A stretch of DNA of 64,000 bases, taken from positions 186,001-250,000 of the forward strand of contig NZ_JAPDRF010000004.1 in NCBI RefSeq assembly GCF_040706615.1. Direction: 5' to 3'. The DNA is from Lentisalinibacter sediminis (GTDB lineage: Bacteria > Pseudomonadota > Gammaproteobacteria > Steroidobacterales > Woeseiaceae). The translations under genes were made by a program, and so were the position numbers. The notes under the pieces are model-generated. The model was not told the DNA's origin. It did no database searches and saw nothing but the letters and a program-made list of their open reading frames with translations. Each line of letters begins with the position of its first letter. The first letter of the stretch is position 1. Shown here one piece after another: positions 27,223 to 35,703 of this stretch.

Positions 27223-28115
27223 GACTGCAGAGGATTCAACACGCGATCACGGGCCCGCGGGCCGTCGTTATCGTGACCGCAATCGTGACCCCGCTCGTGA
27301 CCGCATTCGTGACCGGCCTGGCTGCCGCCGTGCCCCAGGCCGCGCAGGCCGACGGCACGGCCCTGCCCCACGCGCCCCGGCCGGGCGGTATCGCGGCCGT
27401 GACCCTGCCGGACACGGCCTCGCCTCCCGCCCGGGCTTTCCTCGGCGAGCGCCGGGTCATGCTGCGCCGGCAGGACGGGCGTTGGGTGGCGGTGGCCGGC
27501 ATCCCGCTGGACCGGGAGCCGGGCACGGCGACCCTGTCGGTCGAGACGGCGGACGGCGAACGCACCGAGGTGCCCTTCGAGATCGGCGAGGCGGACTACG
27601 CCACCCAGCACCTGACGGTGCCGAACCGCCGCCACGTGACGCCCGATCCGGCGGACCTCGAGCGCATCGGCCGCGAGCGAGGGATCATCGACGCGGCCCT
27701 CGGCCGCTTCAGCGAGACACGAGTGCCGGAACTCGGCTTCGAGGCCCCGGTGCCGGGCCGGCGGAGTTCCAGCTTCGGCCTGCGCCGCTTCTTCAACGAC
27801 CAGCCCCGCTCGCCCCACAAGGGCATGGACATCGCGGCGCCGAAGGGCACGCCGATCGAGAATCCGCTGCCCGGCCGTGTGGTGGCGACGGGCGACTATT
27901 TCTTCAACGGCAACACGGTCATCGTCGATCACGGCCAGGGACTCGTCACCCTCTACTGCCACCTCGAGCGCATCGACGTCGCGGAAGGGGAAGACCTGGA
28001 GGCAGGCGCACGGCTGGGCACCGTCGGCGCGACCGGCCGCGTCACCGGCCCCCACCTGCACTGGGGCGTGTACCTGAACGCCACCGCGGTAGACCCGGCC
28101 GTCTTCCTGAGGTAG
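27219..28115 (+). CDS. Periplasmic M23 family metallopeptidase (LytM-type)
   Basis: The 298-residue product has a long signal sequence (about residues 1-45) containing four imperfect 12-base DNA repeats, a beta-rich N-terminal domain (about 60-135; PPARAFLGERRVMLRRQDGRW), and a C-terminal M23 LytM domain with SSFGLRRFFNDQ, SPHKGMDIAAPKGTPI (first zinc His and Asp) and GPHLHWGVYL (HxH). All zinc ligands are present, so endopeptidase activity on peptidoglycan cross-links is expected. It is coupled to xseA by ATGA. Its stop codon TAG lies inside a REP-like element. Confidence 0.92.
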   Translation: MRLQRIQHAITGPRAVVIVTAIVTPLVTAFVTGLAAAVPQAAQADGTALPHAPRPGGIAAVTLPDTASPPARAFLGERRVMLRRQDGRWVAVAGIPLDREPGTATLSVETADGERTEVPFEIGEADYATQHLTVPNRRHVTPDPADLERIGRERGIIDAALGRFSETRVPELGFEAPVPGRRSSSFGLRRFFNDQPRSPHKGMDIAAPKGTPIENPLPGRVVATGDYFFNGNTVIVDHGQGLVTLYCHLERIDVAEGEDLEAGARLGTVGATGRVTGPHLHWGVYLNATAVDPAVFLR

Positions 28116-28298
28116 GAGGGCCTTCAGGCCCGATCCGGCCCTGCCAGACCTCCGTTCTATTCTGGCCGTCATGGTCGCCGGGAGGATCCGCCAGTCAGCG
28201 ACGCTCTCTGACCGGTGCCAAGCTTCTCGGCTACGGGCCTGTCAGCGGGTGGGCCAACGCCAAAAGAAAGCCGGATCGGGCCTGAAGGCCCTCCTACC
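28111..28298. repeat. Pair of inverted REP-like elements (BIME-like)
   Basis: A 29-base sequence at 28111-28139 reappears as a perfect reverse complement at 28270-28298. Each copy has a GTAG tetranucleotide followed by the palindrome GGGCCTTCAGGCCC, the layout of REP sequences mobilised by REP-associated tyrosine transposases. Between them lie 130 bases with no gene I recognise. The left copy overlaps the M23 stop codon, and the right copy ends four bases from the metX stop. No transposase gene is in the window. Confidence 0.8.
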
Positions 28299-28302
28299 GG
28301 GG

Positions 28303-29427
28303 TTAGCTGCAGGTCTCGAAGAAGCGGCAGATCACCGGCCGGAAGGAATCCATATCCACCAGGAACGAGTCGTGGCCCTGCAGGGAGTGCAGCCGCACGA
28401 ACTCCACGTCGCGGCCGGGTTTGCGCAGGCCGTCGGCCAGCTCCTCCTGCTGGCGGATCGGGAACAGGAAGTCCGTCTCCACGCCGATGACCACCGCGCG
28501 TTCGATGTCGATGCGCGAGAACGCCACCTGGCGGGAGCCGCCATGGTCGCCCAGGTCGAACAGGTCACTGGCCCGGGAGAGGTACAGATAGCAGTTGGCG
28601 TCGAACTGGCCGGTGAACTTGCGGGCGTGGTTCTCCAGGTACGACTCCACAGAGAAGTCGATGCAGAAGGGATCGCCCGAGAGATGCTCCTCCGACACCC
28701 GCTCGCGGCCGAAGCGCTGCTCCCACTCCTTCGCCGAGCGGTAGGTGATCATGCCGAGCTTGCGGGCGAGCTGCATGCCGGTGATCGGTCCGCTGCCGAG
28801 TTCGTAGTTTCCCTCGTTCCAGGCCGGGTCCTTGCGGATCATCTCCCGCTGCAGCGAGCGCAGGGCGATGGAGAAGGGTAGCGCCCGGTCGCAGGACGAG
28901 ATGGAGACCATGTGGCGCGCCCTGCCCGGGTACTGCAGACAGTAGGCGAGCGCCGTCATGCCGCCCATGCTGCAGCCGATCACCGTGTGCAGCCGCTCGA
29001 TGCCGAGATACTCGACCACGGCATGGCCGCCGCGGGCGACGTCCTCGAGACTCAGCACGGGGAAGTTCAGCCGGTAGGGCTCGCCGGTGGTGGGGTCGAC
29101 GGAGGCCGCGCCGGTGGAACCGTAGCAGCTGCCCAGCGAGTTCACGCAGACGACGAAATAGCGCTCGGTGTCCACCGGCCGGTCCGGCCCGACCATCTCC
29201 TCCCACCAGCCCGGCGCCGGGTCCTCCCGGGACGAAGTGGCGTGGGCGGAGGGCGACAGGCCAGTGAAGATCAGGACCGCATTGTCGCGGGCGGCGTTCA
29301 GCCTGCCCCACGTCTCGTAGGCGATCTGCGGATCCACCAGCACGCCGCCGCGGCGCATGGGGAACTCGCCCTCGATGCGGTGGATCTTCCTGGCGCTCGG
29401 CCTCGGTTCCTGTTTCGGTGCGTCCAT
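28303..29427 (-). CDS. metX: Homoserine (or serine) O-acyltransferase, MetX family
   Basis: The 374-residue alpha/beta hydrolase matches MetX: ALIFTGLSPSAHA-like oxyanion region, VVCVNSLGSCYGSTGAAS (about 92-109), nucleophile GCSMGGM with Ser 153, Asp 319 in VETDFLFP and His 352 in LQGHDSFL. It would acylate homoserine (acetyl or succinyl donor) in methionine synthesis. Some gammaproteobacterial members instead acylate serine for cysteine synthesis, and I cannot separate these from motifs alone. It is transcribed toward the REP pair; no metW follows. Confidence 0.85.
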   Translation of the reverse strand: MDAPKQEPRPSARKIHRIEGEFPMRRGGVLVDPQIAYETWGRLNAARDNAVLIFTGLSPSAHATSSREDPAPGWWEEMVGPDRPVDTERYFVVCVNSLGSCYGSTGAASVDPTTGEPYRLNFPVLSLEDVARGGHAVVEYLGIERLHTVIGCSMGGMTALAYCLQYPGRARHMVSISSCDRALPFSIALRSLQREMIRKDPAWNEGNYELGSGPITGMQLARKLGMITYRSAKEWEQRFGRERVSEEHLSGDPFCIDFSVESYLENHARKFTGQFDANCYLYLSRASDLFDLGDHGGSRQVAFSRIDIERAVVIGVETDFLFPIRQQEELADGLRKPGRDVEFVRLHSLQGHDSFLVDMDSFRPVICRFFETCS

Positions 29428-29486
29428 CAGGCCTACATTGTGCGGGGTGACGGCAGCGCTTGCTACCGTCGACCGCCGCCGTGTCG

Positions 29487-30029
29487 TCAGCGCAGGAATT
29501 TCTTCGCCATGCCGAAGAGGTCGTCGGTTACCGATCCGTCGCGGTCGCCGTCCAGCATGCCGGACAGGAGTCCGCCGATTCCGCCGCCCTGCTCTTCCTG
29601 CACGGCGCTGCCTTCGGCGCTTTCCTTGCTCAGCGAGCCCATGGCCATCGCGGCAACCAGCGGCAGCATCTGTTTCAGCTTGCCGACGTCGATGCCGGTC
29701 TCCTGCGCGGCGTCCGCCGCCACCCGGCGGCTGACGTCCTTGCTGCCGAGCAGATGGCCGAGGATGCCTTCGCCGTCGCGAACGGTGTCTTCGCTGGCGA
29801 GCCGGCCGGGGTCCTCGATATAGCGGCGGTGGGAGCCGTTCTGCAGGGCCGCCAGCAGGGCTTCCGCGCCGCCCGGCGCCGCCGCGTTCTTTTTCAGGCC
29901 TTCGGTTAGTGCGGGCAGCAGTTTCGCCACCGCGGCGCCGGCTTCGGCGTCGCCCAGGCCGAACTGCGCGGCCAGCTGCTTCACGGCGCCGCCGTTACGG
30001 GCCTCGAGGATGTCTTGCAGTATCTTCAT
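29487..30029 (-). CDS. DUF937 family protein
   Basis: The 180-residue protein starts MKILQDILEARNGGAVKQLA and carries the DUF937 helical repeat with FGLGDAEAGAAVAKLLPALTEGL, ILGHLLGSKDVSRRVAADAA and LKQMLPLVAAMAMGSL, followed by a glycine-rich tail ending GLLSGMLDGDRDG..DLFGMAKKFLR. There is no signal peptide. Family function is unknown. AAGGA lies upstream of the ATG. It sits between metX (59 bases) and der (42 bases), all on the minus strand. Confidence 0.85.
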   Translation of the reverse strand: MKILQDILEARNGGAVKQLAAQFGLGDAEAGAAVAKLLPALTEGLKKNAAAPGGAEALLAALQNGSHRRYIEDPGRLASEDTVRDGEGILGHLLGSKDVSRRVAADAAQETGIDVGKLKQMLPLVAAMAMGSLSKESAEGSAVQEEQGGGIGGLLSGMLDGDRDGSVTDDLFGMAKKFLR

Positions 30030-30071
30030 GGTGGAGTCCTTCTTCTGGTTGGTGTGATCCCTGCGGTCAGG

Positions 30072-31451
30072 TCAGCGCTTGACGTGCTTGATCAGGCGCT
30101 TGCGTCGCCGCTGCTGTCGCGGCGTGAGTTTGTTGCGGCGGCCCTTGTACGGGTTGTCGCCGGTGCGGAGACTGAGTCGTATGGGGGTCCCGTCCAGGCC
30201 GAAGGTCTGGCGGAAATGGTTGATCAGGTAACGCTTGTAGCTGCCCGGCAGCCGGTCGGTCTGATTGCCGTGGATGACGATTACCGGCGGGTTGCGCCCG
30301 CCCTGGTGGGCGAAGCGCAGCCGGATGCGTCGGCCCCTGACCAGCGGCGGCGGATGGGCCTCTACCGCCGACTGCAGCGCCCGGGTGAGATCCGGCGTCG
30401 GCAGGTCACGCCAGGCCGCGGCATAGACCGCGTCGACGCTCGCCATGAGGTCGCCAACGCCGGTGCCGTGCAGCGCCGAGATGAAATAGCGCGGCGCAAA
30501 ATCCATGAACGGCAGCCGCCGGTCGAGTTCATCGCGGATCTGGCGACGCCGGTCGCCGGCGAGCCCGTCCCACTTGTTGATGGCGACGATAATGGCGCGA
30601 CCACGCTCCACCGCCAGCCCCATCAGGGAGACGTCCTGCTCGGTGACGCCCTCCCGGGCGTCCACCACGGCGATGACCACGGCCGCCTCTTCCATCGCCT
30701 GCAGGGCCTTGACGATGCTGAATTTCTCGATGGACTCGTGCACGCGGGCCCGGCGCCGCACACCCGCCGTGTCGATGAGCATGTAGTCCCTGCCGTCGCG
30801 GCTGAACGGCACGCGCACGCTGTCCCGGGTGGTGCCCGGCTGGTCGAAGGTGACCAGGCGCTCCTCGCCCAGCAGCCGGTTGATGAGCGTGGACTTGCCC
30901 ACGTTTGGCCGACCGATCACCGCGACGGCGACGCTGTCGGTCGGCGCCGGCTCGGGCTCCGGCTCGAAGCCTGCCAGGATGGCATCCATCATGGCCGATA
31001 CCCGGTCGCCGTGGGCCGCGGAGATCACCACCGGGTCACCCAGCCCGAGCGCGTGGAATTCGCTCGCCGCCATGTCGCTGGCCAGCCCCTCGCCCTTGTT
31101 CACGGCGATGGTCACCGGCACGTCCCGGCGGCGCACCAGGTCCGCCACGTGCTCATCGGCGGCGGTGAGGCCCTCGCGGGCATCCACCAGGAAGACGACC
31201 CGGTCCGCCTCCTCCAGCGCTTTCAGGGTCTGCTGCTCCATGAGCTCGTCGATGCCCTCGCGGGCGCCGGCCAGGCCGCCGGTATCGATGACGATGTAGG
31301 GGAACGGGCCGAGTTTGCCGAAGCCGTACTGGCGGTCCCGTGTGAGGCCCGGGAAGTCGGCCACCAGTGCGTCGCGGGACCGGGTCAGCCGGTTGAACAG
31401 CGTGGATTTGCCGACATTGGGGCGTCCGACGAGTGCGATGACGGGCAGCAT
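30072..31451 (-). CDS. der: Ribosome biogenesis GTPase Der
   Basis: The 459-residue protein has tandem GTPase domains, each with a P-loop (GRPNVGKSTLFN at about residue 8 and GRPNVGKSTLIN at about 175), DxxG switches (DTGGLAG and DTAGVRR) and NKxD-type motifs (AVNKGEG, degenerate, and AINKWDG). A C-terminal KH-like domain ends in a basic tail. This is EngA/Der, needed for 50S subunit assembly. It is the last gene of the ndk-to-der run, 46 bases after bamB. Confidence 0.97.
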   Translation of the reverse strand: MLPVIALVGRPNVGKSTLFNRLTRSRDALVADFPGLTRDRQYGFGKLGPFPYIVIDTGGLAGAREGIDELMEQQTLKALEEADRVVFLVDAREGLTAADEHVADLVRRRDVPVTIAVNKGEGLASDMAASEFHALGLGDPVVISAAHGDRVSAMMDAILAGFEPEPEPAPTDSVAVAVIGRPNVGKSTLINRLLGEERLVTFDQPGTTRDSVRVPFSRDGRDYMLIDTAGVRRRARVHESIEKFSIVKALQAMEEAAVVIAVVDAREGVTEQDVSLMGLAVERGRAIIVAINKWDGLAGDRRRQIRDELDRRLPFMDFAPRYFISALHGTGVGDLMASVDAVYAAAWRDLPTPDLTRALQSAVEAHPPPLVRGRRIRLRFAHQGGRNPPVIVIHGNQTDRLPGSYKRYLINHFRQTFGLDGTPIRLSLRTGDNPYKGRRNKLTPRQQRRRKRLIKHVKR

Positions 31452-31497
31452 GATGTCGTACCGGCGTCCCTGGCGTTACCCGGGCCGGCGGCGGCCC

Positions 31498-32694
31498 TTA
31501 CTCCCCGTCGCCGGCCGGCAGCGCGAAGCCGACCAGGCGGCCGCTCTCGGTCTGGGCATAGATGCGCCCGTCCTGGACGTAGAGATCGCCGCTGATGCGG
31601 GCGTTGTCCACCCGCTCGCGGGCCTGCATCTCGCCGGAGCGCGCGTCCAGCCAGTGAAGATAGCCCTCGAAATCACCCACCACCACCGAGCGGGGCATGG
31701 GCGCGGGCGTGGACAGGCCACGGCGCAGCAGCGCGTCCTGACGCCAGTACTCCGTGCCGTTGGAGCGCGACAGTGCCACCACCTCACTCTCGTCGCTCAC
31801 CAGATAGACGTTGGTGAAATCCACGCCGAGGCCGGAGTAGCTCGACAGCTCCCGTGACCACAGGGCCGAGCCCGACTCCAGCGCCAGCGCCGCCACACGG
31901 CCCTGATAGCCGGCCACGTAGATGTCCTGACCGATGGCTGCGACCGCACCGTCGATGTCCACCAGCCGGTCCAGATCGGTGCTGCCCTGGGGCGGCGTGA
32001 TGGTCTGCTCCCACAGCACCTCGCCGTCCAGCAGGGAGGCCGCCAGCAGACGGCCGTTGTCGAAACCGCAGACGACGGCATCGGCCACCAGCACCGGCGC
32101 GGCGGTGCCGCGCAGGGTCAGCGGCGGCACGCTCTGCTCGAGTTGCCAGAGCTGCCCGCCGTCGTCGCCGGCCAGCGCGAGCAGCCGTCCGTCGGCGGTA
32201 CGCAGGACCACCCGGTTGCCGCCCACGGCGGGCCGGGCGAGCACTTCGCCGGCGATGCGTACGCGCCAGAGTTCCCGGCCGTCGCCGGCCGCCAGGGCGA
32301 TGACGTCGCCGTCGCTGCCGGCGACCACCACCCTTCCGTCGCCGACGCCGGGGCCGGCCGAGAGCTGAACCTCGAGCCGGGTCTCCCACAGCCGATCCGA
32401 ACTCTCGCCGTCGAAGGCGTGCACCCGCCCGTCGCGGCTGGCCGCGAAGATGCGCGTGCCGTCGCCGGCCGGCGCGAGCGCCAGGCGCAGATCCTCGGCG
32501 CCGTCGCCGAGGCCGACGGAGAGCACCCGGCGCACGTCCAGCGTGGGCCGGAAATCCACCAGTTCCGCCGGCGGCTCGACGGCCTCGTCGCGGCCGCCGA
32601 AGATACCGCAGCCGCCGAGCAGCAGCGCGACGCCTAATGTCGCTGCCCGTGTCGCCAGGCGTCCGGTCGAATGCGGCGCGGGCGCAGCCCTCAC
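31498..32694 (-). CDS. bamB: Outer membrane protein assembly factor BamB
   Basis: The 398-residue lipoprotein has a signal with lipobox LLLGGC (Cys at about residue 29) and PQQ-like beta-propeller blades, such as RVHAFDGESSDRLWETRLEV, GDVIALAAGDGRELWRVRI and GRVAALALESGSALWSREL. BamB is an accessory subunit of the BAM complex inserting outer-membrane beta-barrels. Its ATG overlaps the yfgM stop (ATGA), and der follows, which is the usual gammaproteobacterial order. Confidence 0.95.
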   Translation of the reverse strand: MRAAPAPHSTGRLATRAATLGVALLLGGCGIFGGRDEAVEPPAELVDFRPTLDVRRVLSVGLGDGAEDLRLALAPAGDGTRIFAASRDGRVHAFDGESSDRLWETRLEVQLSAGPGVGDGRVVVAGSDGDVIALAAGDGRELWRVRIAGEVLARPAVGGNRVVLRTADGRLLALAGDDGGQLWQLEQSVPPLTLRGTAAPVLVADAVVCGFDNGRLLAASLLDGEVLWEQTITPPQGSTDLDRLVDIDGAVAAIGQDIYVAGYQGRVAALALESGSALWSRELSSYSGLGVDFTNVYLVSDESEVVALSRSNGTEYWRQDALLRRGLSTPAPMPRSVVVGDFEGYLHWLDARSGEMQARERVDNARISGDLYVQDGRIYAQTESGRLVGFALPAGDGE

Positions 32695-33359
32695 GGTGCG
32701 CCTCCCTCCGGCGCCCCGGTCCCGGCCATCGCGGGTGCACCCAGCTCGTCCAGCTTCATCTGCACGAGCCGCACGTCGATCAGCGGCGGGTCACCCGGCT
32801 CGGCGATCGCTGCCGTCCAGGACTCACGGGCCTCTCCGATCTGCCCGAGGGCGAACTGCGCATCACCCCGGAGTTCGAGGAAGCGGGGCCGGAACGCGCC
32901 CGCATCCGGGACATCCAGTACCGCCAGTGCCTCCTCCGGCTTGTCCTGGTACAGCAGCACCCGCGCCAGTCGGTGGCGCGCGATCAGGCTGATGGGTGGC
33001 TGGCCGTCCTGCACGAGGGTCCGCAGCTCGGCCGCGGCCTGCTCGGTCTCCCCCTGGTCCATGTAGAACTTGGCCATGGCGAGGTGCGCCTGCAGCGCAT
33101 AGGGTGTGGCCGCGTACTGCTCGGCGAGGGTGGCGGCATGGGCCTTCGCGTCGTACTCGCTGCCGTTCTCCACCGCGGTGACGAGCTTCTCGAAGACCGC
33201 GGAGGCAGACTCCGCCTCCCCGGCCTCGTGAGCCTGCCACTGATTCCAGCCGACCAGGCCGCCCACACCGAGCACGATGCCGGCGACGATGAATTTGCCG
33301 TTCTCCTGCCACCAGTTACGGATGGCTTCGACGGTTTCCTTCTCGGATAGATCGTTCAA
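32691..33359 (-). CDS. yfgM: YfgM family tetratricopeptide protein (ancillary SecYEG subunit)
   Basis: The 222-residue protein has the YfgM layout: a short cytoplasmic N-terminus (LSEKETVEAIRNWWQENGKF), one transmembrane helix (IVAGIVLGVGGLVGWNQW, about 24-41) and a periplasmic TPR domain with ALQAHLAMAKFYMDQGETE and RFLELRGDAQFALGQIGEAR. In E. coli YfgM works with PpiD at the translocon. Position between hisS and bamB is conserved. Confidence 0.93.
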   Translation of the reverse strand: MNDLSEKETVEAIRNWWQENGKFIVAGIVLGVGGLVGWNQWQAHEAGEAESASAVFEKLVTAVENGSEYDAKAHAATLAEQYAATPYALQAHLAMAKFYMDQGETEQAAAELRTLVQDGQPPISLIARHRLARVLLYQDKPEEALAVLDVPDAGAFRPRFLELRGDAQFALGQIGEARESWTAAIAEPGDPPLIDVRLVQMKLDELGAPAMAGTGAPEGGAP

Positions 33360-33407
33360 TGTCTCTGACCCTTTCTCGTTGAGCGCCGGCCGCGGGGGGC
33401 CGACATT

Positions 33408-34709
33408 CTAAACCTTCTGCCCTTGCCGCGTCCCGTCGCCGTCCAGCCGCTCGGCGAGCACCGCCGCCAGCTCGTCGAAAGCGACGCTCTGCTGGGCTTC
33501 GTCCGTCCGCAACGGCTTCAGACCCGCCTCGCGCGCGGCGATCTCGCTCTCGCCGAGGACGACGGCGTAGCGCGCTCCGCTGCGGTCGGCACGCTTCAGC
33601 TGCGACTTGAAGCTGCCGCCGCCCGCATTGACCTCGACCACCCGTCCCGGCAGACCGTCACGCAGCCGTTCGGCCAGCGCGAATGCCGTGGCCGCTGCCG
33701 TCTCGCCCACGGCTACCACGTAGACGGCCGGCGTGCCGTCGGGTTCCGCGCCGCCCTCCTCCTCGAACAACGCCACCAGTCGCTCCATCCCGAGCGCCCA
33801 GCCGATGGCCGGCGTGGGAGCGCCGCCGAGATGCTCCACCAGGCCGTCATAACGGCCTCCGGAGCACACGGCACCCTGGGCCCCGAGGGCGTCGGTCACC
33901 CACTCGAACACGGTGCGCGTGTAGTAATCGAGGCCGCGCACGAGCCGGGGGTTCACCGTGTAGTCGACGCCGGCGGCCGAGAGGATATGCTGCAGCTCCG
34001 CGAAATGCGCCGCGGACTCGTCGTCCAGATACTCGGTAATGTCCGGCGCGCCGGCGACGATGTCCTGCATGTCCGCGTTCTTGCTGTCCAGGATCCGCAT
34101 CGGGTTGGTGTCCAGGCGGCGGAGGCTGTCCTCGTCGAGCCGGTCCCGGTGTGACCGGAAGTACTCCACCAGTACCTCCCGATAATGCTGCCGCGACGAC
34201 GGCGTGCCGAGCGAGTTGATCTCCAGCCGGATCCGGCGGATGCCGAGCCGCCGCCACAGCCGCGCCGACATCAGGATCATCTCCGCGTCGATGTCCGGCC
34301 CGGGATAACCGAGCGCTTCGACGTCGATCTGGTGGAACTGCCGGTAGCGCCCTTTCTGCGGACGCTCATAGCGAAACATGGGCCCCGCGGTCCACAGACG
34401 GTGGCGCTGGTTGTGCAGCAGGCCGTTGCTGATGGCCGCGCGCACGACGCCCGCGGTGGCCTCCGGACGCAGGGTGAGGCTGTCACCGTTGCGATCCTCG
34501 AAGGTGTACATCTCCTTCTCGACGATGTCCGTGACCTCGCCGATGGAGCGGCGGAACAGCTCGGTGTACTCGAGCAGCGGCAGGCGCATCTGCCGGTAGC
34601 CGTAGGACTCCAGCACGTCGCGCACCGTGTCTTCCAGATACTGCCAGCGGCCGGTGTCCGGCGGCAGCACGTCGTTCATGCCCCGGATCGGGCGTACCTT
34701 CGCGCTCAT
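33408..34709 (-). CDS. hisS: Histidyl-tRNA synthetase
   Basis: The 433-residue class II synthetase shows RPIRGMNDVLPPDT at the start, motif 2 FRYERPQKGRYRQFHQIDVE (about 112-131), the histidine-specific LVRGLDYYTRTVFEW (about 258-272), motif 3 with GWALGMERL, and a C-terminal anticodon-binding domain (GGGSFKSQLKRADRSGARYA). In E. coli, ispG separates rodZ and hisS; here only 25 bases do. The start ATG at 34709 agrees with family length. Confidence 0.97.
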   Translation of the reverse strand: MSAKVRPIRGMNDVLPPDTGRWQYLEDTVRDVLESYGYRQMRLPLLEYTELFRRSIGEVTDIVEKEMYTFEDRNGDSLTLRPEATAGVVRAAISNGLLHNQRHRLWTAGPMFRYERPQKGRYRQFHQIDVEALGYPGPDIDAEMILMSARLWRRLGIRRIRLEINSLGTPSSRQHYREVLVEYFRSHRDRLDEDSLRRLDTNPMRILDSKNADMQDIVAGAPDITEYLDDESAAHFAELQHILSAAGVDYTVNPRLVRGLDYYTRTVFEWVTDALGAQGAVCSGGRYDGLVEHLGGAPTPAIGWALGMERLVALFEEEGGAEPDGTPAVYVVAVGETAAATAFALAERLRDGLPGRVVEVNAGGGSFKSQLKRADRSGARYAVVLGESEIAAREAGLKPLRTDEAQQSVAFDELAAVLAERLDGDGTRQGQKV

Positions 34710-34734
34710 GGGTTTCTGCCGACGGCCGGGCCGC

Positions 34735-35703
34735 TCACGAACCCGGTACCGTGATCCGCGCCGTGCGGCCCCGCCGGTCCGCCGGCCCGATGGGATAGGG
34801 TTCGCCGTCCACCTCGATGCTCACCGCGTCCGCGTTGCCGAGCACGAGGGATACCGGCGGAACCGCGCTGAAACGGCGCACCTGGCCGCCCCGGGCGATA
34901 CCGGCGTAGAGCCGCTCGCCGTCGCCGTCGGTTACCTGCAGCCAGCATTCGTCGGTGAAGCTCAGCGTCAGGGCCAGTTCCGCCGTGTCTGCGGGTGGCG
35001 GCTCGGCATCCGCGCCGACGGCAGCGCCGGCCGACGGCGTCGATTCGACCGTCGCGGGCGCCGGATCGGCGGCGCCATCATCGGCCGCCTCGTCGACCGT
35101 CCCTGTTGTCGCTTCGGCGGGCGACGGCGGGACGGCTCCGACCACCGTGGTGCCGCCGGCCGGCGCGTCTTCGTCGCGGGCGGGCAGCAGGGGCTCGCCT
35201 GCGCCGTCGCCGGCCACTTCCGGCACCGGCTTCAGCACGGCCCCGCTGAAGGCCCACCAGCCGAGCAGGCCGAGGAGCACGGCCAGTAACACGAGCAGTA
35301 CCGCCTGCAGGGACGGCGCGTAGCGAGGACGCGCCACCTGCGACGGCTTGATGACCACCGGCGGCGGCCCGGCAACGTCGCTCAGCTCGTCGAAGCCGGC
35401 CAGCACCTCGTCCTCGGAGACGCCGACCAGGCCGGCGTAGCGTCGCAGGTAGCCCTTGCTGAAGACCGGCGCACTGAAGACCTCGAAGCGGTTGGCCTCG
35501 AGGGCGCGCAGCTTGTCTACGTCCAGGTGCAGTTCCCTGGCGATCTCGTCGAGGGAGATGTTACGGCCCTGCCGCGCCGCCTTCAGGCGCGCGCCGGCCT
35601 TCGGTCCGCGGCTGGCGGGCGTCGCCTCGCGGCCGTCGACCTCCTCTTCCTCGCGCGACTCCTCCTCGCCCCTCTCGTCCTGGCTCATCTCCTCACGAGT
35701 CAT
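34735..35703 (-). CDS. rodZ: RodZ-like cytoskeletal/helix-turn-helix membrane protein
   Basis: The 322-residue protein has an acidic N-terminal extension, a Cro-like helix-turn-helix (about residues 38-105; GARLKAARQGRNISLDEIA, FSKGYLRRYAGLVGV), one transmembrane helix (about 130-152), a Ala/Pro/Glu-rich periplasmic linker and a C-terminal DUF4115 beta domain (LTLSFTDECWLQVTDGDGE). RodZ links MreB to the membrane in rod-shaped cells. The ATG at 35703 overlaps the end of pilW by 11 bases and has GAGGAG just upstream; an ATG at 35688 is an alternative. Confidence 0.9.
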   Translation of the reverse strand: MTREEMSQDERGEEESREEEEVDGREATPASRGPKAGARLKAARQGRNISLDEIARELHLDVDKLRALEANRFEVFSAPVFSKGYLRRYAGLVGVSEDEVLAGFDELSDVAGPPPVVIKPSQVARPRYAPSLQAVLLVLLAVLLGLLGWWAFSGAVLKPVPEVAGDGAGEPLLPARDEDAPAGGTTVVGAVPPSPAEATTGTVDEAADDGAADPAPATVESTPSAGAAVGADAEPPPADTAELALTLSFTDECWLQVTDGDGERLYAGIARGGQVRRFSAVPPVSLVLGNADAVSIEVDGEPYPIGPADRRGRTARITVPGS

